NCBI RefSeq assembly: GCF_021462225.1
Contig: NC_061816.1
Location: 9,821,390-9,885,389, forward strand
DNA: 64,000 nucleotides
Source of the DNA: Girardinichthys multiradiatus
Taxonomy: Eukaryota > Chordata > Actinopteri > Cyprinodontiformes > Goodeidae
Reading direction: 5' to 3'
The translations under genes and the position numbers were made by a program. Positions 11,667 through 21,694 of this stretch are shown piece after piece. The notes under the pieces were generated by a model that had not been told where the DNA came from, searched no databases, and saw nothing but the letters and a program-made list of their open reading frames with translations. The stretch's first letter is position 1; the number at the start of each line of letters is the position of its first letter.

Positions 11667-12814
11667 TCAAAGAGCCGTTGTAGATGCTGATGGCCGTGGG
11701 CAGGAAAGTTCTCCTGTAGCGCTCCGTCTTACAGCACATCTGATGAAGCCTCTGACTGAAGACACTCTGTTGTTGTAGGACAGTCTCATGAAGAGGAAGT
11801 CCCTGGCTCTGATGCTACTTCCCCAGCAGATGATGGCAGAAGAGATCACACTCTCCACAACAGACTTATAGAAGATATGCAGCATCTTGCTGCCAACACC
11901 GTAGGTCCTAAGCTTCCTCAAGAAGTACAGTCTGCTCTGTCCCTTCTTGTAGACGGCTTCACAGTTGCATCCAGGTGAACACCGAGGTATTTATACTCCT
12001 CCACCACCTCCACCTGTTCTCCCATGAATGAAATAGTTTTTGACTTATTCCTGTTTCTCTTAAAATCTACAATCATCTCCTTGGTTTTAGTCACGTTCAA
12101 AATGAGATGATTGTTTCCACTCCATGCCACAAAGCGGTCCACCACCTTCCTGTACTCAGCTTCTTGTCCATCTCTGATCCACCCCACGACTGCAGAATCA
12201 TCCGAGTATTTCTGCAGATGACAGGAGTCGGTCTTGTACTGGAAGTCTGAGGTGTACAGAGTGAAGAGAAATGGTGAGAGTACAGTCCCCTGTGGTGCTC
12301 CTGTGCTGCTGACTACCTGGTTAGACTCACAACCCTTCAGTCTCACAAACTGTGGTCTGTTTGTCAGGTAGTCTTTGATCCAGGAGATTGTTGAGGCCTC
12401 CATCTGAGTCTTCTGGAGTTTCTGACAAAGCAAATCAGGTTGGATTGTATTAAATGCACTGGAGAAATCAAAGAACATGATCCTCACAGTGCTGCTGGCT
12501 TTGTCCAGATGACAGTGGGTTTGTTGAAGCAGGTGTATGATGGCATCTTCAACTCCAACTCCACAGCGATAAGCAAACTGAAGGGGGTCCTGATGGTTTA
12601 CTGTTTGCTTACTCAGGTGGGCCAACAGGAGTCTCTCTAGGACCTTCATGATGTGGGATGTCAGGGCAACAGGTCTATAGTCATTGAGGACTGATGGGTG
12701 AGTTTTCTTTGGTACCGGAACAAGACAGGAGGTCTTCCACAACACCGGAACCTTCTTTTGGAGACAGACTATGGTTGAAGAGGTGTTGCAGAATCCCACA
12801 GAGCTGCTCTGCAC
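11667..12814 (-). pseudogene. LINE reverse transcriptase pseudogene
   Basis: A 298-codon frame carries the fingers and palm of a non-LTR reverse transcriptase: V-P-V-P-K-K near 12710, Y-R-P-V-A-L-T-S, F-D-F-S-S-A-F-N-T-I near 12465, S-T-G-A-P-Q-G-T-V-L-S-P near 12300, and the catalytic Y-S-D-D at about 12206-12195 (A of the usual YADD replaced by S, normal for this clade). The thumb segment K-T-K-E-M-I-V-D-F and Y-K-Y-L-G-V-H follow. A frameshift near 11945 moves the C-terminal part (S-V-V-E-S-V-I-S-S-A) to another frame. Coordinates of breaks are approximate. Confidence 0.85.
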
Positions 12815-14008
12815 AGGCCTTCAGGACTCTAGGGCTGACATGATCTGGACCTGCAGCCTTATTCCTATTCAATCTCTCCAGTTGCATCTTCACTTGACTT
12901 CTTGAGACACACAGGTGGAAGGGGGAAGCAAAGGAAGCATCAGCATCTTCTGATATGGTTGAAGGCAAACATGTAGAAGCAGAAGGGTCTAGGGCTGAGG
13001 TGGAAGATAAAAAATGTGAGGTGTTACTGGACAGCTGTGGGTCCTGTGGGTCAAAGGAAGATGGAATGTCTGTTTGGCTGTGAGCAGGAGAGGAGGATGC
13101 GAAGCTTGTTTCTGAACTGAACCTATTGAAGAATACGTTCAGTTCATTGGCTCTGTCCAGACGTCCATTGGTCCGATCATCCTTCTGCTTGAAGCCTGTG
13201 ATCTTCTTCATCCCTGTCCACACATCTGTGATATTGTTTTGCTGGAGCTTGCTCTCCAGCTTCTTCTTGTACACCTCCTTGCTGTCTCTTATCTTGACTT
13301 TAAGTTGCTTCTGTATAATCCTCAATAATTCTCTGTCTCCTCTCTCTGAAGGCTCTTTTTTTCTTGTTAAGCAGGTCCTTCAGGTCACTGGTGATCCAAG
13401 GTTTGTTATTGGGGAAGCATCTCACGGTTCTGATGGGGATGATGTTATCCACACAGACGTTTATATAGTTGGTTACACACTCAGTCATGGCATTGATGTC
13501 CTCTCCAAGTGGCTGGCACAGTGCGTCCCAGTCTGTAGCCTCAAAGCAACCTTGCAGAGCTTCTTCAGCTTCCTGTGACCATTTTCTCACAGTTCTCTTT
13601 ATTACAGGTTGCCTCTGAACAATCTCTGTCTGCTCGTATGGTTAAAAAGCTCGGCAGAGAGACGCTGGAATCGGGGATATGATCCTGCAGCCATGTCTCA
13701 GTAAAACACATGATACTGCATGCCCGGTACTCTGGCTGGGTCCTTTGTAGAGCTCGGAGTTCATCCAACTTGTTTCCCAACGATCTCACATTGCCCATCA
13801 TAATCGACGGAAGAGATGGTTTGAACTTCCTCCTTCTCTGTCTTCTCTTAGCTCCTGCTCTGCATCCACGGTGTCTCCTTTTCAACTCATCAGGGATTTG
13901 GGGTTGTAGTAGTTGAAGGATTATTTGAGCTTTTGAGATATTAATCAGCTGCTCCCGGTTGTAAGAAACAATCCTGTTGCCATGGCAATGCATCATAACA
14001 ATGTCCAA
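12681..14008 (-). pseudogene. LINE ORF2 pseudogene, N-terminal and linker part
   Basis: The first 147-codon frame (14008-13565) has a basic region rich in Arg, then M-G-N-V-R-S-L-G-N-K-L-D-E-L and F-T-E-T-W-L, which is the start of an AP-like endonuclease. It runs off frame at the deletion near 13620. From 13590 the text resumes as R-K-W-S-Q-E-A-E-E-A-L-Q and N-N-K-P-W-I-T-S-D-L, the usual linker between endonuclease and reverse transcriptase, followed after another frame change (about 13315) by F-K-Q-K-D-D-R and A-A-G-P-D-H-V-S-P-R. The catalytic G-D-F-N-H and S-D-H motifs of the endonuclease are gone, so this copy could not nick target DNA. Confidence 0.8.
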
Positions 14009-14284
14009 AAATAGAAAGTATTAAGAAAAATCCTCCAAGCTGCACAGCATCCGACACTGGAGTGGACAGTCATAAAAAAAAAAAAAAAAAATCAACTCTA
14101 TCCCCCACAAGAGGAAGAGTTCCCAAAAAAGAATAAATCAGGATGAAAGGTAACAGAGCTACTCCAACCTGCTGCCACCTTGAGCGGCGCAATTCTAGAA
14201 TTTAGAAAAGTTTGGATAGCTTTCTGTATTTACACAGGTTATATTTGATTTCAAAATTTGTTTGATCTGTAATATTTAGACTTA

Positions 14285-14315
14285 CAGGGGTTGGACAATG
14301 AAACTGAAACACCTG
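14285..14315 (+). repeat. Left terminal inverted repeat, 31 bp
   Basis: CAGGGGTTGGACAATGAAAC plus eleven further bases is identical to the reverse complement of 15524-15554. A TA dinucleotide precedes it. Confidence 0.95.
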
Positions 14316-14336
14316 GTTTTAGACCACAATAATTTA

Positions 14337-15368
14337 TTAGTATGGTGTAGGGCCTCCTTTTGTGGCCAATACAGCGTCAATTCGTCTTGGGAATGACATA
14401 TACAAGTCCTGCACAGTGGTCAGAGGGATTTTAAGCCATTCTTCTTGCAGGATAGTGGCCAGGTCACTACGTGATACTGGTGGAGGAAAACGTTTCCTGA
14501 CTCGCTCCTCCAAAACACCCCAAAGTGGCTCAATAATATTTAGATCTGGTGACTGTGCAGGCCATGGGAGATGTTCAACTTCACTTTCATGTTCATCAAA
14601 CCAATCTTTCACCAGTCTTGCTGTGTGTATTGGTGCATTGTCATCCTGATACATGGCACCGCCTTCAGGATACAATGTTTGAACCATTGGATGCACATGG
14701 TCCTCAAGAATGGTTCGGTAGTCCTTCGCAGTGATGCGCCCATCTAGCACAAGTATTGGGCCAAGGGAATGCCATGATATGGCAGCCCAAACCATCACTG
14801 ATCCACCCCCATGCTTCACTCTGGGCATGCAACAGTCTGGGTGGTACGCTTCTTTGGGGCTTCTCCACACCGTACCTCTCCTGGATGTGGGGAAAACAGT
14901 AAAGGTGGACTCATCAGAGAACAATACATGTTTCACATTGTCCACAGCCCAAGATTTGAGCTCCTTGCACCATTGAAACCGACGTTTGGCATTGGCATGA
15001 GTGACCAAAGGTTTGGCTATAGCAGCCCGGCCGTGTATATTGACCCTGTGGACCTCCTGACGGACAGTTCTGGTGGAAACAGGAGAGTTGAGGTGCACAT
15101 TTAATTCTGCCGTGATTTGGGCAGCCGTGGTTTTATGTTTTTTGGATACAATCCGGGTTAGAACCCGAACATCCCTTTCAGACAGCTTCCTCTTGCATCC
15201 ACAGTTAATCCTGTTCGATGTGGTTCGTCCTTCTTGGTGGTATGCTGACATTACCCTGGATACCGTGGCTCTTGATACATCACAAAGACTTGCTGTCTTG
15301 GTCACAGATGCGCCAGCAAGATGTGCACCAACAATTTGTCCTCTTTTGAACTCTGGTATGTCACCCAT
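14337..15368 (-). CDS. Tc1/mariner transposase, DD36E, intact
   Basis: 343 residues, the usual length for the family, from ATG at 15368 to a stop just inside the left inverted repeat; it would cut and paste its own element in the nucleus at TA sites. Residues 1-50 form a first helix-turn-helix (T-K-T-A-S-L-C-D-V-S-R-A-T-V-S-R around 23-38), followed by a basic G-C-K-R-K-L-S segment near 57-63 and a second helix-turn-helix (T-T-A-A-Q-I-T-A-E-L). The RNase-H-like catalytic core has Asp in L-F-S-D-E-S near residue 152, the Gly-rich H-G-G-G-S-V-M-V-W near 187, Asp in Q-D-D-N-A-P-I-H near 243 and Glu in L-N-I-I-E-P-L near 280, with 36 residues between the last two. The end is G-G-P-T-P-Y. No stop, frameshift or missing catalytic residue was seen. 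The basic segment reads G-C-K-R, where G-R-K-R would be the normal AT-hook-like form; the codon TGC may be a CpG transition of CGC. Confidence 0.93.
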   Translation of the reverse strand: MGDIPEFKRGQIVGAHLAGASVTKTASLCDVSRATVSRVMSAYHQEGRTTSNRINCGCKRKLSERDVRVLTRIVSKKHKTTAAQITAELNVHLNSPVSTRTVRQEVHRVNIHGRAAIAKPLVTHANAKRRFQWCKELKSWAVDNVKHVLFSDESTFTVFPTSRRGTVWRSPKEAYHPDCCMPRVKHGGGSVMVWAAISWHSLGPILVLDGRITAKDYRTILEDHVHPMVQTLYPEGGAMYQDDNAPIHTARLVKDWFDEHESEVEHLPWPAQSPDLNIIEPLWGVLEERVRKRFPPPVSRSDLATILQEEWLKIPLTTVQDLYMSFPRRIDAVLATKGGPTPY

Positions 15369-15523
15369 AATGTTGTGTGCATTTCAATATTTTGAGCAAA
15401 ACTGTGCTCTTACCCTGCTAATTGAACCTTCACACTCTGCTCTTACTGGTGCAATGTGCAATCAATGAAGACTGGCTACCAGGCTGGTCCAATTTAGCCA
15501 TGAAACCTCCCACACTAAACTGA

Positions 15524-15554
15524 CAGGTGTTTCAGTTTCATTGTCCAACCCCTG
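15524..15554 (-). repeat. Right terminal inverted repeat, 31 bp
   Basis: Exact reverse complement of 14285-14315, followed by TA at 15555-15556. Confidence 0.95.
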
Positions 15555-15556
15555 TA

Positions 15557-16099
15557 TGTTCCATTATAAACACATTTTCCATGATTTGGGTGCGCAGAGT
15601 TAGATCCTGACAGCTAGTATCAGACATGCTGGTGCTCCGGTTTGAATATTAGGTCGTCATCAAAGCGGACGTGCATGTATCTAACCTACATACGTCCGCC
15701 TCGTCAGTCAGGTTGATGCGTAGATACATTAGTACCTGTGCATCTGTGTGCTGCCTCATGTAATGCTCGAGACAACAGCTGAATGTGCTGACACACACAG
15801 ATAAAAGTCACACCAGGGGAACGACTGGCATCTGAGAGTCTTCAGGGTGCTTCAGATCAGAGTGGTATGGAAATGCTTCAGTGAGACTTTGCAGCGAGTG
15901 ACATTCGTACCTAATCAGAAGAGATATGATGCTGTTTGTCGCAACTAAAGTATCTAGCCCGCAGCAGATGTGGATGACAGCATGCTGCTTTTTAAAAACA
16001 GAGAACAGATCTGTGCTTTCGTTTGAATATTTATCTGAAATAAAAAGGGACTCTTTAAAGAGCAAACAGGAAACGTAAAACAGATCAACAATAAACAGC
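15557..16099. other. Unannotated sequence with one hairpin
   Basis: No gene seen. An imperfect inverted repeat lies at 15665-15699: GCGGACGTGCATGTA is mirrored by TACATACGTCCGC after a 7-base loop. Its role is unknown. Confidence 0.4.
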
Positions 16100-17155
16100 G
16101 TGGTAAAAAAGTATTCCCCCCTTTTGCTTCTGTTTTTGCTTTTTGTTACACTCAACTGTTGGCCTAAAATATTCATGTAGCAACCAGACCTGTGCCCAGA
16201 GGTTACTGCCTGACCTGTAGAATCGAGAAATCAGTTACAGAGAACCTGTATGATAACACGAACTAGGCCAAAAGGTATCAAAAAGCAACACATCATGTCC
16301 CAATCTGAAGAAAGTTTAGAAGAGATGAGAAACAAAGCCATTTATCTGCCTGGAAGGGGCTGCAAAGCCATTTCTAAAGATTTTTCCAGAGGACCACAAT
16401 GAGAGAACCATTATTCACAGATGAAGAAAACACGGAACTGTGGTGAACCTTCCCCGGAGAGGCCTGCACCAAGAGCACACTGAGGCCTCATCCAGGAGGT
16501 CACAAAAGATCCCAGAACAACATCTAAAGTGCAACAATGAGAGAGAGAAACCAGGACAAAAATGGGTCCCATAGGAGACTTCCAAGGCAAAACCACTGCT
16601 GACCTCTCAAGAAAACATAAAGGTCAGTCTGACATTTACCAAATAAACATCTTGATGACCCTCAAGACTTCTGGGAAAATATTCTGTGGACTGACAAGAC
16701 AAACGTACATTTTTTTGGAAGATGCACATCCCGTTACATCTGGTGTAAAATTAACCCAACATTTCAAAAAAAGAACATCACACCTCCAGTCAAACATAGT
16801 GGTGGTAGTGTGATGGCTGGGGCTGTTTTGCTGCTTCAGAAGCTGCAGGAATTTCTGTAATTGATGGAAATATGAAATCTGCTCTCTAACAGAAAATGCT
16901 AAAGAAGACTCCCCTTATCATCATAAGCTTGTGCACAATTGGGTTACCAATAATAAAAAAAATCAGCCAGTCCAAATCTGAATGGAATAAAACCCCCAAA
17001 TGACAGGTTTGGTAGTAATCAGGGCCTTGGTACGGTATGAGAATGTGAATTCGGCTTTGCAAAAAATGTCACGTAAAACCAGGTTGGTTTGAATGAAAAA
17101 AAAAACAGAAGAAATCTGTAAGGGGGGAAATACTTTTAACAGCAGTGTAATAATA
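16100..17155 (+). mobile_element. Tc1/mariner relic, family A, near full length
   Basis: Terminal remnants face each other: GGTAAAAAAGTATTCCCCCC at 16101-16120 and GGGGGGAAATACTTTTAACA at 17124-17143. Between them the transposase gene is followed in order: CAAAGCCATTTCTAAAG (16364), CCTTCCCCGGAGAGGCCTG (16449), AACATCTTGATGACC (16647), ATTCTGTGGACTGACAAGAC (16681, first catalytic region), GTGGTGGTAGTGTGATGG (16799). Stops and indels break all frames; an 83-codon frame at 16562-16813 is a surviving piece. The second half of the catalytic core is mostly unrecognisable. Confidence 0.85.
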
Positions 17156-17524
17156 TTAATAAAAGCTATCTGGTGCCTCTATATGCCTGTTGAATTACTG
17201 ATAAAATCAAATTTTCCATGTTGTTAAACCTACAAAAATGAAGAATAAAGTATTTCCTGTGGTGCAATAATCACCACTTGTCTGCTACTATAATACTTCC
17301 AGGTAAATTAAGATTTAACCAGATATAACCAGTGTAAATATGTATATAAACGCTATTTTGTATTGTCAATGGCCAAAATCAAAGACTCAAGTCTAACTGA
17401 AGCACTTTCAATTTCTACTTTAATAAATTAAATTGCTCAGTGTCTTGGAGCCCATGGCATCCTGTTTCCCTGGGGTATAAATATGACCTGAAACAGAAGC
17501 TAATTTCACTTAGCTACTCTCCAA
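17156..17524. other. Unannotated spacer between two Tc1 relics
   Basis: AT-rich; nothing recognised. Confidence 0.5.
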
Positions 17525-18260
17525 GGTGGGGAAAATAAGAGAACATACCATTAAAGTGAGGCTGATGTGTGTTGATCTTAATGACTATAAGAAAACAGAC
17601 ACTTAAAGTTGCCCATCTCTGTGGTCAGAGTTATAATTAAAAGGTTTAAAAGAGCTGGAGCAGAGACAAACATGGCTGGATCTAAGCACCAAACAGAGGG
17701 AGGAGGACGGTAGGGGAGGGGGCATCATCTCCTAAATTAGATGTTAGAGAACTGCAGCAAACAGTTGCATCTTGGGTTCACCAAGTCTCCATAGCAGCCT
17801 TCATACCAACTATTATATGAAGTTCAATGGAATAATCATTTCTCTTTTACCACCTCATAGGTAAACAGGTGATGTTGGCCTAAAGCTTCTGGGACTTTAA
17901 CTATAACTGTGTGCTTTGGTCAGATGAGATAGTTCAAATAGGTCTGGCCTGAAACAAATATTGAATATGAGGACCTTAGAGTCCACTGTTAAGTAGGGTA
18001 GAGGATCATTCATGCAGTGGGTCTGTTTTTCTTCCGATGGCCCAGGGAACATTGTTAGAGAACTCTTTGAAATGCCAGATTAAATCAAAATCTGGTGAAC
18101 TCTACCAGTAAACAGAACAATAGCCATTATTAGGTGTTTCAGTCGGATAATGATCTAAAACATAAGCTCAAATCAACACAGAAATGGTTCGACAAACACA
18201 AAAACAAGCTGCAGATGCAGATAAGAGAGAATCAGAGTAGACCTGGGATTTACTGGGACA
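17525..18260 (+). mobile_element. Tc1/mariner relic, family B
   Basis: Begins at GGGAAAATAAGAGAACATACC (17529), matching the opening of the copies at 5930 and 54205. Further matches in order: CATCTCTGTGGTCAGAGTTAT (17612), TTGGGTTCACCAAGTCTCC (17772), GTGTGCTTTGGTCAGATGAG (17910, first catalytic Asp), GAGGATCATTCATGCAGTGGG (18001) and CGGATAATGATC (18145, second catalytic Asp). It stops near 18230, before the catalytic Glu. All frames are broken. Confidence 0.82.
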
Positions 18261-18451
18261 CGGGAACATCCATAGGGAACAGTCAAAGACTTCTCTCACT
18301 TTATGCTCCAACCTTTATCAGTTTATGTTGGGCTTTTGTGCTCAACTTTACCAAGGTGCTGATAATTATGAAGCGCTTTCTACACATGCATAATTAAATC
18401 TTATCAGGGATACAATATTGATGTACAAATTACATACTAGGAAGTTAGGGA

Positions 18452-18717
18452 CACACAAGTACGCAAAGAAAGGAAGGATGAGTAAGGAAGGTAAGACGGG
18501 AGGAAGGAGATGAAGAAAAATTTATGACATGAAAGAAATGGATGTAGAACACAAGGAAGCATAAAGAGGAAAAACGAGAAAAGACAGACAAGGAAATATG
18601 AAGGAAGGCCACAAGAATGAACTAACAGAAGAAAGGAAGTAAAAACACAAGGAGGGAAAGAAGGTCACAAGGAAGAAACAAATGAAAGGAGATAAAGGAA
18701 GGAGGGTAGGAAGGACA
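18452..18717 (+). repeat. Polypurine low-complexity tract
   Basis: Imperfect AAGG/GAAA repeats run for about 265 bp with purines clearly dominating the + strand. No fixed period. It gives rise to the pyrimidine-coded, Phe/Leu/Ser-rich open frame on the - strand at 18522-18812, which is not a gene. Confidence 0.75.
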
Positions 18718-19829
18718 TAAGATTCAGACATTAGCCTGGAAATTTTTCTATACTCTAATTTTCTTTTTCTATATTTATCCAGACCTGGAAAAGCACTAAA
18801 TTCCAACTCCATCCTTTTCCAACCAGCATAGGAACATGTCTTCAGATACTGAACTCTTTACATCTTTTATGCTCTTATTTACATCGCCTTTGATGTCCTT
18901 CCCGTCTTCTTACTTGTGGCTGGAAGCTGTTGTAGTTAGAAAGTTAAAGTCAAAGAAAAATGTCAGGGTCAGCCCCAATCCCTCTACTGTCAGACAACAG
19001 CTTTTGAGCCAATTTTCCAAGTAGATGGCTTCTCAGAGCATTAGGACGATGTAATGTTGGATTAACTCACTTAACATTGGAGTCAGAGTCAAGGGCAGCT
19101 CCTCATGTAGCCCATCCTCCATGTGGCAGCGATCCGTGAGCTGCCTTAATGCTACAGTTGCTCCGATTTGTCCAGCCGCGTTGCTTTTTACTGCTTGTTA
19201 ATAACAGACAAACCAATGCTCGCAGACAGAGCAGCTGTGCTAGTTTGAGCCTCTGAAACGTGAGATGTGTTAACGAAAGAGCAGAGAACCCAGTGATGAC
19301 AAGGAAACGGTTTGTGGTAGAGTAAAAAAAAAAAAAAAGCTCAGTTGCAGGGAGGGATAAAACTGCCTGGAAACACATGCAATGGATGGAGAAATTCCCT
19401 AATGTTAGTAAGCAGGGATACTCCTTAATACATTTGCTGCCAATATGTGTGTTTTCTCTGTAGACGTATCCCAGACAGTGTGAGCCTCTCTGTTTATGAC
19501 TGACAGGCAGCACTCAGCACCATAGGAGCGGCTGTCAGTCGCACAGACCACACACATCTAAACAAAACCTCAGAGAGCAACCATGAAAGCACACAAACTA
19601 AACCTGGAGTATTTGATCTCACTGTAAGGATTTCGGTTGCCTGTGTGGTAGAAAGGTAAATTCTACTATAGCTCATGCTGCTGTTTTACAAGCCACACGC
19701 TAGATTTAAAAAAGTCCAAACACTCATCAAGGACCATTTAACGTGACTTATTAAAGTTAACTTGACAACCACAAACCTGAATGTATTTATGTAAGACAAA
19801 ATACTGTTAAACAGTGCTAACAATGCATA
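18718..19829. other. Unannotated sequence
   Basis: No exon or named repeat. A run of A occurs at 19325-19338. Frames on the - strand (19103-19513, 19494-19676) have no recognisable domain. Confidence 0.45.
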
Positions 19830-20430
19830 TCACCTTGAACACTCCATCCTCACAGTAACAAACGGTGGTGGCAGCATCATGCTGTGGGGATGCTTTTCTC
19901 CAGCAGGGACAGAGTAGGTGAGAAGATGGATGGAACTAAATTCAACAAAATAGTGGAAGAAACGCTGTTAGATGCTGCAAAAGATTCAACACAGGGGTGG
20001 ACGTTCAACATCCAGCAAAACAAGAACAACCACCCTACACATGCAGCTAGAGCTACAGTGGAATGGTTTAGATCAAAGCATATCCAGGTGTTAGAATGGC
20101 CTAGTCAAAGTCCATACCTATATCCAATTGATAATCCATAGCAAGACTTAAAAACTGATGTTCACAGATGCTCTCCATCCAATCTGAGTGAGCTTGAGCT
20201 GTTTTGCTAAGAATTGGCTGCATATAAATATATGCCACACTTTTTACATTTAATTTTAAGTACAATTACAAACCATGTACCTTTTTTTCTTCCATTCAAA
20301 GTTATGCACTACTTTGTGTTGGTCTGTTGGATTAATTTCTAGTAAAAAACCCAGACGTTTCTGGTTGTAACATGACAAAAATGTAAAAAAGGGTCAAGGG
20401 TGTGAAGGTAGCCAAATCTGGTGTCTTTGC
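19830..20430 (+). mobile_element. Tc1/mariner relic, family C (3' half)
   Basis: GGTGGTGGCAGCATCATGCTGTGGGGATG at 19864-19892 is the Gly-rich motif before the second catalytic Asp. The 85-codon frame 19884-20141 then reads E-W-F-R-S-K-H-I-Q-V-L-E-W-P-S-Q-S-P, typical of Tc1, but where the family has Q-D-N-D-P it reads Q-N-K-N-N, and P-I-E reads P-I-D: both remaining catalytic positions are substituted. Downstream text to about 20420 (GTAACATGACAAAAATG) matches the right end of the family. The 5' half is absent. Confidence 0.85.
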
Positions 20431-21550
20431 AGTATAAACTACAGTCCTTCTGAGTTGTTGCAGCTACCCATCCTAGAGGTTTGAATCAAATTACATAAAA
20501 TAAAACAGGATCTGAAACCTAGCTTCAGCTCTGAGATGGACTCATCTGGGTGTGCATTCTTACAGCGTCAGCCACTCCTCAACACATTTTATATCTGAAA
20601 ATCTCCAAAGAGATGGACATTTTTGTAAAATGAAAATTAAAACAGCATGAAAAATCCCATAAATGGCAGCAATAATGTTCTGTAACCTGAAGTAAATCCC
20701 TCCTCCAGGACTGTAGTAATCTCTTCAGAGAAGCTGACTCAAAACAAACGTGTTGACTTAAAGCAAGAGCCTGTTTCTGCTATAAATCATGCAACATGTC
20801 TTCTTCCTGAACACTGGTTGCTCTTGAACGTTTCCTCATATCACAGGGTGATGGTGCGGTTAAAGATACTAAGTATTAACCCGTGATTCAGAGGCAGATC
20901 AGGGGAGGAAGGAAGAAAGAAAGGTGAAAGTATAGAAATAGATGTGTTAAAATCTTGTGGACAGGAAGTAATAGGGCAGCTGTTATCACCAAGGATCTAT
21001 CGCAGCAAGAATCAACAATAGTTAAGTGGCTAAAGGAAGTTAGAGGCAAACCTTTAGGGACATGTACATGTATAATGTAAATTGAGTTGTGCAACTTTTT
21101 TCAGGTAAAAAATAGAAATGTTTATCAGTGCACCAGAACAAGTGTTTAACAGGTACCACTGGTGCAGAAGCAAAGTAACCTTGCTGTTCTGATCCCAGGA
21201 AAGCCCCAGTTCAGATGACAAAACCACAGTGAAGTACAGTTCAGCCATGCACGCTCGCTATCACGAAAAACTTTGTCCCTTTAAATACCAGCTTGCAACA
21301 ATGGCTCCAGCACTCTGTGGTCTTGACATTACTCCAGACAGAGCAGAGATTAACACTTCATCAGGCCTCAGCTGCTGCCCATTTCCAGCTCCGTTATCAT
21401 CACACCCTGTGCCGCCGGACAGAAAGGTCACATATCTCAAACCCGGAGACATCACACCAAAGACGTTGGTGTTTGTTACTTGTCAGTGAAAAGCATAAAG
21501 GCAAAGTGAAAATGATTCTAACACAAGGGTGTTTTCTTTTTGGAAACTAG
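20431..21550. other. Unannotated sequence upstream of pln
   Basis: No coding exon seen. It should be intron or promoter sequence of pln. A small GGAA-rich patch lies at 20904-20928. Confidence 0.4.
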
Positions 21551-21694
21551 AGAGGAGACGACGGAAAGAGAGGACAAGAGACCAGAGGTTGCCGTTTCCA
21601 GCTCTATCCAGCATCAACAGGCACAGCAGCCGGACCAAACTGCCTCAGTTCCAGATCTCCCTAAGGTCCACAGGTCCACCACCCCGCCGCCCTC
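21551..21694 (+). other. pln: Probable pln 5' untranslated exon segment
   Basis: A pyrimidine-rich stretch ending TTTTCTTTTTGGAAACTAG (21532-21550) is a plausible 3' splice site, so the coding exon probably starts near 21551. In vertebrates phospholamban keeps its whole reading frame in one exon preceded by a short untranslated part, which fits. Other AG positions (for example 21594, 21600) could serve instead. Confidence 0.45.

Larger units (their letters stand above)
11579..14200 (-). mobile_element. CR1/Rex1-like non-LTR retrotransposon (LINE), internally deleted
   Basis: A LINE read on the - strand. Its 3' end on the + strand is a run of TTCAA-type pentamers (11579-11605) followed by AATACTTTATTAATCCCAAA, a terminus style common to fish Rex1/Babar-like elements. 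The 5' leader (14200-14010) contains an 18-base A run on the + strand at 14074-14091. One open frame region from about 14008 to 11667 codes for an N-terminal leader, the start of an AP-type endonuclease, a linker and a reverse transcriptase, broken by frameshifts. About 120 codons of the endonuclease are absent between the R-A-D-R-D and R-K-W-S segments. Superfamily is confident; the Rex1 label is from memory and less so. Confidence 0.85.
14285..15554 (-). mobile_element. Complete Tc1/mariner element with DD36E transposase (Incomer-like)
   Basis: 1270 bp bounded by TA on both sides (14283-14284 and 15555-15556). The two ends are perfect 31-bp inverted repeats beginning CAGGGGTTGGACAATGAAAC. 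Inside is one uninterrupted transposase gene on the - strand (14337-15368) covering most of the element. The structure is that of a young, autonomous-looking copy; in contrast every other Tc1 copy in this window is broken. The 36-residue gap between second Asp and Glu matches the family described as DD36E/Incomer, known from fishes and other vertebrates and thought to have moved horizontally; that naming is from memory. Confidence 0.95.

Noticed and set aside
13126..13578. 150-codon + strand frame
   Set aside because: Antisense to the linker region of the CR1/Rex1-like LINE ORF2.
14362..15468. Several + strand frames of 61 to 131 codons
   Set aside because: Antisense shadows of the intact DD36E transposase gene.
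18522..18812. 96-codon - strand frame, Phe/Ser/Leu-rich
   Set aside because: It comes from the complement of a polypurine tract.
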